A stretch of DNA of 64,000 bases from Sporosarcina cascadiensis (GTDB taxonomy: Bacteria > Bacillota > Bacilli > Bacillales_A > Planococcaceae). Position numbers and translations under genes: made by a program. Shown one piece after another: positions 28,673 through 39,232 of the stretch. The notes under the pieces are model-generated. The model saw nothing but the letters and a program-made list of their open reading frames with translations, was not told the DNA's origin and did no database searches. The stretch covers positions 417,091 through 481,090 of the forward strand of contig NZ_WHVV01000001.1 of NCBI RefSeq assembly GCF_009650995.1, given 5' to 3'. How positions within the stretch are numbered: position 1 is the first letter of the stretch; each line of letters opens with the position of its first letter.

Positions 28673-29860
28673 CTATACTTTTTCCTCTTTAATGCCGAAA
28701 TTCTTTCCGTAAGATAACTTTCTCCAAATAGATTCCAAGGGTCCCATACGGAATTTGGACAGCCAGATCTGTGCGGCAATCAGCTGAATGAAAAAGATTC
28801 CAATGGCGAGCCACGTACCTGTTATGATATCTACTTTACCATAGAGTCCCGCTCCATATGAATAAAATATCAGCGTCGCAATGACAGATTGCAAGATATA
28901 GGTCGTAAACGCCATTCTGCCAATTGCTGCGAACGGTTTCGTGATCACTTTCAGAAACGGAATCTGCCACAGCAACAAGAATAGTGCAGCATAGCCAATT
29001 GTCAAGACCGCTCCGCCAAACGTCGACTGTACGAGATAAATGTTCTCAAACTTCGGTCCATCCACATACGGAATATTTTTCAGCAGGACACCGAATGAAA
29101 TGAAAATAATCATGACAGCTGCCAGCCTGCCTTTCATTTCATACATCCGCTCGACGATCTTCCATTTAGAAAGTGCTGCGCCGAACATCATAAGCGGCAA
29201 AATCGCAAATATGGAGGTAATCAGGCCGGTTACGCCGAACATCAGCCACTCCTGCAGACGGAACAGGAAAATCTCTGCAAACGAGCCGTGGGCATAAGCC
29301 GAAATTGCCAGTTCAATTTTCTGAATGTCGACAAAGCCGTCCAGCAGCGAGTTCGGATTGATTTTCCGTCCGATCACGAGAAAACCATACAGCAGTCCCG
29401 CCGGTACGATATACAGCACGAGAGCCAGCGATAAAAGCCATTTTTTCGGAATGCGCACGACGGCGATCATGAGAAAGCCCATTAACGCATAGGTGAATAA
29501 AATATCACCAAACCAGATCAGCAAGGCATGCAGGACGCCAAACACCAGCAGCCAGCTCATACGGCGTGCCATGAATGGCGCAAAAGGCGTCCCATTCCGC
29601 AATGATTTCTCATACTGCATATTGATGCCGTAGCCAAACAGCATCGCAAACAGAGGATAAAAACTGGCCTCTACAAATACATCGATAAAATGAAATGCCG
29701 CCTGCTCGCCCGGCGCAGAAAACCACGAATACGGGTCCATATACGCGTAAGGCGAATGAAAATGCAGCATATTCGCAATGAAAATCCCTAATAGCGCGAT
29801 GCCCCGCAGAAAATCGAGTCCTTCAACCCGGTCCTTCAGCGGCGTAGGAGTCAAATTCAA
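28673..29860 (-). CDS. DUF418 (YeiB-type) multi-pass membrane protein
   Basis: 395 aa with about ten hydrophobic segments. The N-terminal RVEGLDFLRGIALLGIFIAN is the heparan-alpha-glucosaminide acetyltransferase-like start of the YeiB/DUF418 family, and the C-terminal third (FAAIGRMAFTTYILQSV; WLSKFRMGPLESIWRKLSYG) is the DUF418 domain. Transport or acyl transfer has been proposed for relatives; the function is not known. Its ATG overlaps the addA stop by four bases, so it is translationally coupled to addA, a link not obviously explained by recombination. Confidence 0.85.
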   Translation of the reverse strand: MNLTPTPLKDRVEGLDFLRGIALLGIFIANMLHFHSPYAYMDPYSWFSAPGEQAAFHFIDVFVEASFYPLFAMLFGYGINMQYEKSLRNGTPFAPFMARRMSWLLVFGVLHALLIWFGDILFTYALMGFLMIAVVRIPKKWLLSLALVLYIVPAGLLYGFLVIGRKINPNSLLDGFVDIQKIELAISAYAHGSFAEIFLFRLQEWLMFGVTGLITSIFAILPLMMFGAALSKWKIVERMYEMKGRLAAVMIIFISFGVLLKNIPYVDGPKFENIYLVQSTFGGAVLTIGYAALFLLLWQIPFLKVITKPFAAIGRMAFTTYILQSVIATLIFYSYGAGLYGKVDIITGTWLAIGIFFIQLIAAQIWLSKFRMGPLESIWRKLSYGKNFGIKEEKV

Positions 29861-32800
29861 ACTAATTCCTCCTGTAAACTGATTGTTTTCGCTCCGTCAA
29901 ATAAGTACAGAAGCATCTCTTTGATGTCAATTCCTAAAATGGACTGCAGCACCTTCTTATACAGACTCAGCTGCGTGCCATAGCGTTTCTGCATTTCATT
30001 CGCCACTTCCTCCTGCGAATGAAAATTGCCTGTATAATCTGTTTTGTAATCGACAAGCACCCACTCCCCGTCTTCGTGAAACAGACAGTCTGCAATCCCC
30101 TGCAGCAGCTGGAATTCCCCCTGCTCTGCCGGCAGCGCATAAGTAAACGGCATTTCGCGCAGCACTTCATCCGCTCGCTTCATCCGTTCACCGAGAGGCG
30201 CTGCAAAAAACTTCACGATGTCTGAAGCCTTAATGGCAGTCCCTTCTTCCTTCGTCAGCAATTCACGCCCGACAAGCTCTGCGATAAAGTATTCCGCTTC
30301 CGCAATATCCAGCGGCTGTTTCAAATCGATATGCTGCATGACAGTATGCATCGCGGTGCCGACCTCTGCTTTCGTCAGCTGGCGTTTCTGTAAAAACGAC
30401 GGGCGGTCATGCAGGAAGGAAGGACGATTCGCAAAGTCAGACGAGCGTTCTTCAAACGGATCCGCGTCCCCCCGTTCAAGCTCCAGCAGAGCAATGCGCT
30501 TCAGCTCACTGACCGATTGCTTGGACGGCAATTCAACTGCATATTTATACGGATAGCGCGTCTCAAAACGCTGCGTAATCATTTCAACAAGCTGCGGATC
30601 AGCCTGTAAGTTTTCATTGTCCAGCGGGATCCAGTCGTCGATTTCCGTGCTGTCTGGCGAATGAAAAGCAGAGAACGGATAGGCATTGATTTCCCATACC
30701 GACGCATCATCCATCAACTCGCCGCCGGCCGCTTTGCCGAACTTGCCAAAATCCATGTGACGCGCTACAGCAGGCCCGATCCAGTCTAAATAACCCGCCG
30801 CGCGCGAACGTTTATATTCGGGCAGAGGTGCTGTTTCATCCAGCAGCTGCGCTTCCTGCCATTGACTGATCGTCTTTTCGATATCTTTGACCGATGCAAT
30901 CAGCTCCAAATGTTCTTTCGCACGCGTCATCGCCACGTACAGCACACGCATTTCTTCGGCACGCATTTCCAGTTCCTTTTTCTCTTTCACCGCCAAAAAC
31001 GGCAGCGATGTGAACGTAATGCGTTTTTCCGGATCTATCGCTTTCACCGCGAGTCCGAAATGCTGATCAAATAAATACGGATTATGGAAATCCATTTTAT
31101 TGAACGGACGCCCCATCCCTGCGAGAAATACATACGGAAACTCGAGACCTTTCGACGAGTGAATCGTCATAATCCGCACTACATTTTCTTTCTCGCTCAT
31201 AAAACGGGCTTCGCCGAGATCATCGCCCCGTTTCCGCATGCGGTCGATAAAACGCAAGAAGCGGAACAGCCCCCGGAAAGACGTTTTCTCATAGGACATC
31301 GCCCGGTCATGCAGAGCACGCAAATTCGCCTGACGCTGTTTGCCGTTCGGCAGGATACCGACCATTTCATAATAATACGTATCCTGATAGACCTTCCAGA
31401 TTAATTCGGACAATGAACCATGCCGAGCCATATTGCGCCAGTCTTCCAGGCGGATGAAAAACTTTTGCAGCTTCTTCTGTGCCGCGGGACTCACTCCCGC
31501 TCCGCCTGTCTGGACAAATAGCTGTACGGCTTCATAGAACGGCGCATTTGGTTTCGCCAGACGGATTTCCGCCAGCTCGTTTTCCGTCAGGCCGACAAAC
31601 GGCGCGCGCAGCACCGATACGAGCGGAATATCCTGATACGGATTGTCGATGACACGCAATGTATTGAGCATGATCATCACTTCGATGGCGTCAAAATAGC
31701 CTGAAGAAAGCTCTACATAAACAGGAATCCCTGCTGCTTTTAATTCATCGGCAATTTCACTCGACCACGTCATGGACCGCATCAAAATCACAATATCCCG
31801 GTATTCAATGGGACGCTGCCTGCCGCTGAACGCATCCGCCGTCTGCGCCTGATCCGCCTGCCACTGCTTGATTTTCTGTGCAATGAAACGGGCCTCCGCC
31901 TGAGATTTCTTCAATTCCTGCTGCGCTTCCTGTTCTTCCGAAAGCTCTTCGTTTTCTTCATTTTCATACAGAATCGTCAGACCTGCCGCCGCTTCTTTAT
32001 CAGGATACTGCGCACCATATTTGAGCGCGGCCGCCTCATCGTATTCAATCTCTCCGACACGCGTGCCCATGATCTGCCTGAAAATGAAGTTTGTTGCGTC
32101 CAGCACTTCTCTGCGGCTCCGGAAGTTTGCATTCAAATCAATTTTCAATCCCTGCTCTGATGAGTCATCAAGAAAGCGGTCATATTTCCCAAGAAACAGC
32201 CCCGGTTCAGCTAGGCGGAAACGGTAGATCGACTGTTTGACGTCGCCGACCATGAACAGATTGCCGTCCGCTTCCGCTCCCTGCTTGATCAGCTGTAAAA
32301 TCGCTTCCTGCAGGAAATTCGTGTCCTGGTATTCATCGACCAGCACTTCCGCAAAGCGCGCCTGATAATCGAGCGCGATATCCGACGGCGTTAATTGGCC
32401 ATCTTCTTCGGCTGATAAAATCTGCAGCGCGTAATGTTCCAGATCAGAAAAGTCCACAAGCCCCCGCTCTGCCTTCACTGCCTGATAACGTGCCGAAAAA
32501 TCTTCGACCAGCTCCACAAGCGTATGCATAAGCGGAGCCATCAGCCGTATTTCCTCCAGCAAACGTGCAGGCGTCCGTGTGAAATATGTTTCCTTCAGCT
32601 TATTGACGATCTTTTTCACTGAGTCACGCATATCTTTTCCGCGTTTCGCCAGCTCTTCATCACAGGAATCCTTCTTAATCATGCCTGCTTTCACCCAGGT
32701 TAGCGTCTGGAAATAGGCATACGCATCTTCCCACTTGCCGTTCGTCACATAGTCCATCGCCTGATTCAGCCAGGCTTCATCTGCTTTGGCCGTATCCAGC

Positions 32801-33564
32801 AGCGGCAGCGGGCCTTCATTCATCTCCGCCAGCCGCTGCAGATCCTGCGCAATGGTCTTCGCTTCATCGAGCGTATGTTTGATCGCCAGCTTCAGCGGCC
32901 CAATGAACGATAAACCGTCAATCACCGAGTCATCGCCAATTTCATATTGCTGCGGAATCATTTCCAGCCACTTGGCGGGATTTGGATGCACCCGCGAATA
33001 GTCGTACAGCTTATCGATCAAGGTCTCAATCGCCTGGTCATTGCGGTCCGCCGTGAAACTGTCACTCAGACGGTAGATCGCTTCAGGATCCGGCCGGCTG
33101 TATGCATCTTCTAGGACTGCGGCGACAGTATCGTCACGTAAAATGGATGCCTCTGCTGGATCCGCAATCCGGAATCCCGGATCGATATCCAGTACATAGG
33201 AATACTGCCTGACCACTTGCAGACAGAAGGAGTGCAGGGAAGAAATCTGCGCTTTATTCAGCAGATTCAGCTGCCTGCGCAAATGAACAGAAGCCGGATC
33301 ATTCGCAATCGCTGCCTCGAGCGCACTCGCCATCCGGTGACGCATTTCCGCAGCTGCCGCGTTCGTAAAGGTCACAACGAGCAGCTGATCGACGTCAATC
33401 GGATTTTCTGTATTCAGCACTTTTTCTATCATCCGGGTGATCAGGACCTTCGTTTTTCCAGAACCCGCTGCGGCAGAGACGAGAATATCTTTGCCGGACG
33501 CATATATGGCTTTCCATTGTTCATCCGTAAAGGTTTCATGTGCCGGTTTTTCAGGAATTCGCAT
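29857..33564 (-). CDS. addA: ATP-dependent helicase/nuclease subunit A
   Basis: Large subunit of AddAB, which resects double-strand breaks and loads RecA after meeting a Chi site. Superfamily 1 helicase motifs are present: Walker A VSAAAGSGKTKVL, motif II VDEYQDTN, motif III GDVKQSIYRFR and motif V/VI MTIHSSKGLEF and LYVAMTRAKEHL. The C-terminal RecB-type nuclease has WVLVDYKTDYTG, with the catalytic Asp and Lys. At 1235 aa it is of normal size. It overlaps addB by 14 bases. Confidence 0.97.
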   Translation of the reverse strand: MRIPEKPAHETFTDEQWKAIYASGKDILVSAAAGSGKTKVLITRMIEKVLNTENPIDVDQLLVVTFTNAAAAEMRHRMASALEAAIANDPASVHLRRQLNLLNKAQISSLHSFCLQVVRQYSYVLDIDPGFRIADPAEASILRDDTVAAVLEDAYSRPDPEAIYRLSDSFTADRNDQAIETLIDKLYDYSRVHPNPAKWLEMIPQQYEIGDDSVIDGLSFIGPLKLAIKHTLDEAKTIAQDLQRLAEMNEGPLPLLDTAKADEAWLNQAMDYVTNGKWEDAYAYFQTLTWVKAGMIKKDSCDEELAKRGKDMRDSVKKIVNKLKETYFTRTPARLLEEIRLMAPLMHTLVELVEDFSARYQAVKAERGLVDFSDLEHYALQILSAEEDGQLTPSDIALDYQARFAEVLVDEYQDTNFLQEAILQLIKQGAEADGNLFMVGDVKQSIYRFRLAEPGLFLGKYDRFLDDSSEQGLKIDLNANFRSRREVLDATNFIFRQIMGTRVGEIEYDEAAALKYGAQYPDKEAAAGLTILYENEENEELSEEQEAQQELKKSQAEARFIAQKIKQWQADQAQTADAFSGRQRPIEYRDIVILMRSMTWSSEIADELKAAGIPVYVELSSGYFDAIEVMIMLNTLRVIDNPYQDIPLVSVLRAPFVGLTENELAEIRLAKPNAPFYEAVQLFVQTGGAGVSPAAQKKLQKFFIRLEDWRNMARHGSLSELIWKVYQDTYYYEMVGILPNGKQRQANLRALHDRAMSYEKTSFRGLFRFLRFIDRMRKRGDDLGEARFMSEKENVVRIMTIHSSKGLEFPYVFLAGMGRPFNKMDFHNPYLFDQHFGLAVKAIDPEKRITFTSLPFLAVKEKKELEMRAEEMRVLYVAMTRAKEHLELIASVKDIEKTISQWQEAQLLDETAPLPEYKRSRAAGYLDWIGPAVARHMDFGKFGKAAGGELMDDASVWEINAYPFSAFHSPDSTEIDDWIPLDNENLQADPQLVEMITQRFETRYPYKYAVELPSKQSVSELKRIALLELERGDADPFEERSSDFANRPSFLHDRPSFLQKRQLTKAEVGTAMHTVMQHIDLKQPLDIAEAEYFIAELVGRELLTKEEGTAIKASDIVKFFAAPLGERMKRADEVLREMPFTYALPAEQGEFQLLQGIADCLFHEDGEWVLVDYKTDYTGNFHSQEEVANEMQKRYGTQLSLYKKVLQSILGIDIKEMLLYLFDGAKTISLQEELV

Positions 33565-36500
33565 TCGGATCTATCTCCTTCCGCATTTTCTCTAATGATT
33601 CTTCCGGTTTAAGCGGCGTGTAATTCCGTTCAGGCTGCGTCGGATCTGTCCTGTCAAACTGGCAGATCGACTGATACGAACAGAACTGACACGGCATATG
33701 GTCTTTCAAACGGTACGGATAAACCCGTGTATCACCCGCCAGCATGCCGTCGCCCGCCTGTCTGTGCCGCTTGCGCACGAAACTGCGCATCATGTTCAAA
33801 TCTTCCGTCGGCAATACTTTCGACGTCGAATAAAACGAACCGTCTTTTTTCAGCCGAGCGGGAACAATGAGCGACTCACTCTCCAGATTATCATCCATCG
33901 CGAGCGCCACTTCTGCATCTTCCAGTATATAGCCCTGCATTTTGTATGATTTCATCAGTTCTTTTTCCACTGCATCGTCCGCCAGTTCTTTCGTCAGGCG
34001 CAGCATCGGATTATGGACGTACATATACAATACACCGGCTGGGTCTGCATGCACGCCAAGCCAGTCATCCGCATGCTCAAGCGCCACGTCGAGATATGTC
34101 AGCATTTGCAGCGACAGTCCGTAATATACTTCGGTCAGATCAAGTGCACGCGCGGATGATTTATAATCGACGACGCGCAGAAATGTCTGATCACCTTTCT
34201 TCATCGTATCCACCCGGTCGATCCGGCCCCTGATGCGCATCTGCTGCCCTTGCTTCAATTGAATCTCAAGCGGCGGGATGGCTTCATTCGGACCAAATCC
34301 TGCTTCGATCGCAATCGGCGTGAACTTCGAATTGCGCGACTGCGACTGCAGGGCGCGGATCGTCCGCTGAATAATCTGCATGAGTTTGCGCTGAATATAC
34401 GCATACCGCCGGCTCGACAGCAAAATCTTGTGGAAAAACTTCGGCGTCTGCGCGTCGATCGCATCACGGCCGAGCTGCCAGCATTGCTCTCTCGTCAACT
34501 CTGCCCATGACAGCCCCTGGCGCATCACTTCATCGGATACCCATTTCAACGCAGCATGGAATAAATCACCGATATCCGGTGCTTCCAGCTGGAATTCCAT
34601 GCGGTCCTGCAGGCCGAGGCCATAGGTCGTGAAATGCTGGAACGGACAGCTGTAATACGATTCGATCCGCGACACACTGGTCGTAAAGGAGCTGCCGTAC
34701 AACCCGGCAGTCAGATGCGGATCGAGCATCTCCGTTTTCTGCCGCTTCAATGCAGGCTGGACAATCGACTGAATGATCGATGACCACAGCGGATCTTCTT
34801 TATAATAAGCGAGCACCGCCTGCCACTCCGGCCCCATTTCCTCGTGTGAATTAGCCTGGCGCATAACGCGCACTGCATAGGACAATGACACTTCCGGGTG
34901 CTCGATATAAGGCATTTTATCTTCTGTGCCGGGCAGCTCCGTCGGCTCGATCACTGCCAGTTCTACCGGCATCCCGCGGGAAATCTGCTGCAGTCTCGGA
35001 ACATACAGCGACGGAATCAATGCTTTTCCTTCTTCATCTGCAATCGGATAGCTGACCGTCAGACGCTCCCTCGCCCCCGTGAAGGCACGGTACACCATAT
35101 ACGACTCCCGCATTAGCTGGGTTTTTGAAGTTGGCGCCAGCGTAATGCCCAGCTCGCTGAACAGCTCCCGGTCATTATCTGACAGCAATCCTTCATGATC
35201 ATTGCGCAAAGGCAGTACGCCTTCATTCGCGCCGAGCACGAATACACAATCGACATCCATCGAATTAAACAGCTCGACTGTCGTCACCGTCACTTGATCG
35301 AGCGATGGAGGAATGAGTTTAAATTCGAGCGTGTCAAACCCTTCATCCAGTATTTTTATGGCTTCTGTAAACGGCAGCTCCTTGTCGCCGAACATCAGCA
35401 CAAACTGATCGAGCACATTGATCCAGCCGTTCCACGCCTGCTCATGTTCAGCCGCCGCACGCAGCCGGTGCTCTTCCTGCTCCTCTTTTTCCAGAGCGAC
35501 CATTTTATCGTAGACATGCAGCGATTCCATTGTAAAGAACAGTGCTTCCGCAACGTCACGGCCGGTTTTCGCCTGTTTCATTTTCTCCTCAAGTTCAAGC
35601 AGCGGCAGACGGATCAAATCGCGTGTTTCTGCATACTCCGCCTGCATCGCAAGTTCTTCGTCTGTCTGGACTTTTTTGACCATCTCCAGCCCTCTGTAGC
35701 GGCTGACAATCCAGCGCTCTTCATCCAGCCAGCGTTTGCTGCCGTGAATTCCTTTTGCGAGTACGAAGTTTTCCAGCCGGTCCGCTCGCTCCCGCCACAC
35801 CTGTTTGCTTTCATTGGCGGGGAAAAAGAGGTCTGTTTTGACCGCGCGGAATACCGCTTCATACGACCAGTCCGTACGCACTGCTTCAAGCAATGAACGC
35901 GCAAATTCGATAAGCGGGTGATGCAGCATCGGCTTTTTCCTGCTGATGAACACCGGGATATCGTATTGCGAAAAAGTCATCTGAAGCAGTTCATCATATT
36001 CTTCCGGCTGTCTGTAAATCACAGCGATATCCCGGTAACGCTTGCCTTCACGCATCATTTTGCGAATCGAACGAGCGACCGCATGTACTTCTGCGCGCCG
36101 GTTTGTCGCTTCAATCAGCCGGATATGTCCTTCTGATTCAATTGCGTCAGGCGGATAACGATCAAATTGTCTTTCCAGATGGCGCAGCTCTTCATTCATG
36201 AAACGCTGCAGACCGGTCAAATGAACGGTTTCATCGAGCAGCACTGAATCGCTGTATGCCAGCTGCTGAAGCGTCGCAAATTGCTGTTCAGCAGTATAGA
36301 ATAATTCATGCTCGCCGCTGTGCTGGGAATCTTCCATTGGCAGCACGACATTGACACGCTTTGTATATTTCATTAATTGAGAGATAATATTATATTCCTG
36401 TGTCGTGAAATCACCGAAGCCGTCTATGTAAACGGAGGCATCTTTCAGCCACTCTGCATGCGGAATTTGCATGGCGAGGGCGTTCAGCTGGCCTTCGCTG

Positions 36501-37039
36501 TCCATATACGTTGTGCCGAGCCGTTCTTCAATCTTTCCGAGCAGCAGCTGCAGATCATGCGCTTTATCCTGCAGGATGCGCGGTGCCTGCGTGTCTTCCA
36601 AGGAGCTCGTGAGTGCCGAGAATGCTTGCTGGTCGATGCAGTATTTGCTAAATTCTTTCATGACATCGCTGATTTGTTCGGCGAAGCCGTGTTTCGAAGC
36701 GGCCTGCTTGAACAGACGGAAGTCTTCCTTATTTTCCTCAAGGACGCTGCGGACCAGCATGCGATAGCCGAAGCTGTCGACTTCTTCGCGTGTGATGCCG
36801 CCGACTTCCTGCAACACGCGCCAGGCGAGCCGTTTGAACGTCAGGACTTGGGCGCGGATCATGCCGCTGAGCCCGAATTTGACGGAGAGGCTGTATTCCA
36901 TGGAGTACGACAGCTGGTCCGGCACGATGACAATAATCGGCGGCCCCATCGGACGCTGCTTCAATTCTTCAGCAATCTCCTTTTCAATGAAGTGTGTCTT
37001 GCCGGTTCCTGATCGGCCAGTTATGAAACGCAGTGACAT
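33551..37039 (-). CDS. addB: ATP-dependent helicase/nuclease subunit B
   Basis: Second subunit of AddAB. The N-terminus MSLRFITGRSGTGKTHF is the Walker A of an inactivated helicase fold, which in the family scans for Chi. The C-terminal nuclease domain carries LRVVDYKSSARALDL. The iron-sulfur cluster cysteines are visible: one in YYSCPFQHF and three in CQFCSYQSICQF. At 1162 aa it is of normal size. It is the first gene of the addB-addA-DUF418 run; repeat A copy 6 lies directly upstream of its promoter region. Confidence 0.97.
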   Translation of the reverse strand: MSLRFITGRSGTGKTHFIEKEIAEELKQRPMGPPIIVIVPDQLSYSMEYSLSVKFGLSGMIRAQVLTFKRLAWRVLQEVGGITREEVDSFGYRMLVRSVLEENKEDFRLFKQAASKHGFAEQISDVMKEFSKYCIDQQAFSALTSSLEDTQAPRILQDKAHDLQLLLGKIEERLGTTYMDSEGQLNALAMQIPHAEWLKDASVYIDGFGDFTTQEYNIISQLMKYTKRVNVVLPMEDSQHSGEHELFYTAEQQFATLQQLAYSDSVLLDETVHLTGLQRFMNEELRHLERQFDRYPPDAIESEGHIRLIEATNRRAEVHAVARSIRKMMREGKRYRDIAVIYRQPEEYDELLQMTFSQYDIPVFISRKKPMLHHPLIEFARSLLEAVRTDWSYEAVFRAVKTDLFFPANESKQVWRERADRLENFVLAKGIHGSKRWLDEERWIVSRYRGLEMVKKVQTDEELAMQAEYAETRDLIRLPLLELEEKMKQAKTGRDVAEALFFTMESLHVYDKMVALEKEEQEEHRLRAAAEHEQAWNGWINVLDQFVLMFGDKELPFTEAIKILDEGFDTLEFKLIPPSLDQVTVTTVELFNSMDVDCVFVLGANEGVLPLRNDHEGLLSDNDRELFSELGITLAPTSKTQLMRESYMVYRAFTGARERLTVSYPIADEEGKALIPSLYVPRLQQISRGMPVELAVIEPTELPGTEDKMPYIEHPEVSLSYAVRVMRQANSHEEMGPEWQAVLAYYKEDPLWSSIIQSIVQPALKRQKTEMLDPHLTAGLYGSSFTTSVSRIESYYSCPFQHFTTYGLGLQDRMEFQLEAPDIGDLFHAALKWVSDEVMRQGLSWAELTREQCWQLGRDAIDAQTPKFFHKILLSSRRYAYIQRKLMQIIQRTIRALQSQSRNSKFTPIAIEAGFGPNEAIPPLEIQLKQGQQMRIRGRIDRVDTMKKGDQTFLRVVDYKSSARALDLTEVYYGLSLQMLTYLDVALEHADDWLGVHADPAGVLYMYVHNPMLRLTKELADDAVEKELMKSYKMQGYILEDAEVALAMDDNLESESLIVPARLKKDGSFYSTSKVLPTEDLNMMRSFVRKRHRQAGDGMLAGDTRVYPYRLKDHMPCQFCSYQSICQFDRTDPTQPERNYTPLKPEESLEKMRKEIDPNANS

Positions 37040-37132
37040 GGTTTTGTGCTCCTTTCGTGTTGCTAATTCATAAAATATATCAGATCAAGGTAAGTGGTTT
37101 ATTGTGATCTATATAACAGGTATGCGGAATGA

Positions 37133-37266
37133 GACCGTTCCCCTGCGTTCCAGGCGGACGCGTTCTGGAGGGCCCGCGGTGAGCCAACTTGGTCGCTGCG
37201 CTCCCGCAAGTTGTCTCACCTGTCGGGCTGATCCTCCCAGAGTCGCCGCCTTCCACTCCGGTACAC
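37133..37266 (+). repeat. Dispersed repeat A, copy 6
   Basis: Core identical in layout to copy 3 (CAGGCGGACGCGTTCTGGAG, CCTCCCAGAGTCGCCGCC). Only a short piece of the composite linker follows; nothing else is recognised between 37330 and 37447. Confidence 0.85.
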
Positions 37267-37447
37267 TGGCTTGTTTTTCAGGAATTATTATGTGGTAAAA
37301 AGTCCCGGCATTACAATAAGTAACGCGACTTTTCTCTATTTTTGCTTTATCAATTCCACAGCATGAGTTCAATGTCAAAAACCAGCAAGAAAATGACTTT
37401 GCTTTGATTTAAGAATATTGTTTAATGCTAGTCCTTCTTTAAATCTA

Positions 37448-37682
37448 GCCAATGAGACATGAATACTTTATATACTACTTGAATTACAAAGCTTCCCAGA
37501 TGTTAGACAATTGCAATGAACTTACTAAAGCCATTCACAAACATAATTAGGATTGAAGCGTAGGGTGGGGCGACTCCCGGAGGATCAGCGTGCGCCTTGA
37601 GACCCCGCAGGTAGCGCCAGCGGACGAGGAGGCTCAAGCCACGCCCTCGGGAAAGCGCCCCAACCCGCAGCGAAAATCCCAT
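37448..37682 (+). repeat. Dispersed repeat B, copy 5
   Basis: Left flank GCCAATGAGACATGAATAC and TTTATATACTAC, then GGATTGAAGCGTAGGGTGG to CCCGCAGCGAAAATCCCAT. Its GC-rich part is almost the same as copy 2. Confidence 0.85.
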
Positions 37683-37797
37683 ACTGCTCACTAACTAGCT
37701 CTTAAGCTCTTAAACTTCAAACATCCTGCAACAACAAAAAATCCCGTCCCCGCCCTTTCTTCCATTGTACCGAAAGAGAGGAGAGACAGGAAATATT

Positions 37798-38430
37798 TTA
37801 ATTTTCTTTGTCTGACTTGTTTAAAGTGGAGAAGCTTTTAAAATCTTGTTCCACTTTCTTGTTGAGCCTACCCTCGAACCATTTTCCCACCAGCCACAGC
37901 AAGAAGATCACAACTAGCATAATCAGCGTCCGGATTGGATTCGTAAACAAAGCACGGACATCGTAGCCGATATACGTAATCATAATAATCATCACAAGCT
38001 TCCCGAGCATCAGAGCGAACAAATAATTCTTCTTATTCATATTCGACAGACCTGCCACCAGATTGACGAGCGCTGACGGCGTGAACGGGAAACAGATCAG
38101 AATGAACAGCGGTCCGAAACCGTTCCGCTCGACCCAGTGGATCAGTTTCTGCACTTTCGCCGGTCTTTTGAGAAAGGAGAAAAAACGATTGTGGCCGTAA
38201 TAGCGCACCAGCAGAAACACTGCGTACGATCCCGCCACCGTTCCCGCCCAGGATAGCAGAAATCCATACCAGAAGCCGAATGCAATGGCGTTGGCGATCA
38301 CGAATACGACGAGCGGCAGGAACGGCAAAAAGGCCTCAATGAAAGGGGGCAGCAGACCCATATACAGTCCAATCGCTTCATATTGTTCAGCCAGTTCTTC
38401 TACTTTATCGATCGACAGCCATTCATTCAT
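37798..38430 (-). CDS. VTT-domain (TVP38/TMEM64, SNARE-associated) membrane protein
   Basis: About 210 aa with five to six membrane segments. LLPPFIEAFLPFLPLVVFV and GFGPLFILICFPFTPSALVN with LVAGLSNM are typical of the VTT/DedA-like family; relatives include lipid scramblase-type flippases, but no role is shown for this branch. It resembles B. subtilis YhjE. The ATG at 38430 is chosen over an upstream GTG inside the ribosome site GGTGAGGGTG. Confidence 0.85.
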   Translation of the reverse strand: MNEWLSIDKVEELAEQYEAIGLYMGLLPPFIEAFLPFLPLVVFVIANAIAFGFWYGFLLSWAGTVAGSYAVFLLVRYYGHNRFFSFLKRPAKVQKLIHWVERNGFGPLFILICFPFTPSALVNLVAGLSNMNKKNYLFALMLGKLVMIIMITYIGYDVRALFTNPIRTLIMLVVIFLLWLVGKWFEGRLNKKVEQDFKSFSTLNKSDKEN

Positions 38431-38506
38431 CGCAAACACCCTCACCGTTTCGAATTAACTTATAGTATAATAGCAGACAGATTCCTTTAGAAAGATGGGC
38501 TGCCAG

Positions 38507-39232
38507 ATGAACACAACCTTTTCTCAAGGCGTAAAAGCAGGGACGAGCATTGCGATCGGCTACTTCCCTGTCGCCCTGACATTCGGACTGCTTGCCAAAA
38601 CAACCGGTCTGTCCATTTTTGAAGCGACTGCCATGAGCCTGCTCGTCTATGCCGGCGCCTCGCAATATATGGCGCTCAGCCTGATTGCCACCGGTGTAGC
38701 CCCCTGGCTCATCGTGATGAATACATTCATCGTCAACATCCGCCACTTTTTAATGACCGCTTCACTGAGCGAAAATGTTGCGCCGGCACCGAAGTGGATG
38801 AAAGCGATTTATGCTTTCGGTATTACGGACGAATCATTTTCCGTCCTCTCTACGCAAAAAGGCGGGAAGATCGCAACAGCGTTTACGTTTGGCGTTGCGT
38901 TGATTGCCTACAGCAGCTGGGTCGTTTTTACAGCGGTAGGACATGTCATCGGAGCCAATCTGCCGCAATTTTTACAGGAGGCCATGTCCGTTGCACTGTA
39001 TGCGATGTTTATCGGACTGCTCGTTCCTTCCATGAAAGGCAACCGGAAAGTTGTTCTGCTGGCTGTAATCGGCGCTGGTATTCATTGCGCATTGTATTAC
39101 TCGAACCTGCTGTCAACCGGATGGTCCATTCTTGTGGCGACGCTCGGTTCCGCGGTTCTAGTAGAATTTTTATATGTTAAAGCGAATAAAAATGTAGATC
39201 GATGGACGACAGAAAGGAAGGCGGATCAATAA
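38507..39232 (+). CDS. azlC: AzlC-family branched-chain amino acid exporter subunit
   Basis: Large subunit of an AzlCD-type exporter. GVKAGTSIAIGYFPVALTFG at the N-terminus and YAGASQYMALSLIATG are the family motifs; several membrane helices follow. The start is uncertain between ATG 38495 and ATG 38507; neither has a strong ribosome site, and I use the second because it places the family N-terminus closest. The stop overlaps the azlD start by one base (TAATG). Confidence 0.9.
   Translation: MNTTFSQGVKAGTSIAIGYFPVALTFGLLAKTTGLSIFEATAMSLLVYAGASQYMALSLIATGVAPWLIVMNTFIVNIRHFLMTASLSENVAPAPKWMKAIYAFGITDESFSVLSTQKGGKIATAFTFGVALIAYSSWVVFTAVGHVIGANLPQFLQEAMSVALYAMFIGLLVPSMKGNRKVVLLAVIGAGIHCALYYSNLLSTGWSILVATLGSAVLVEFLYVKANKNVDRWTTERKADQ

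Noticed and set aside
36377..37012. 211-codon plus frame within addB
   Set aside because: It is fully antisense to the conserved addB N-terminal region and has no matching ribosome site; one of many long antisense frames in addA, addB, clpB and secA.
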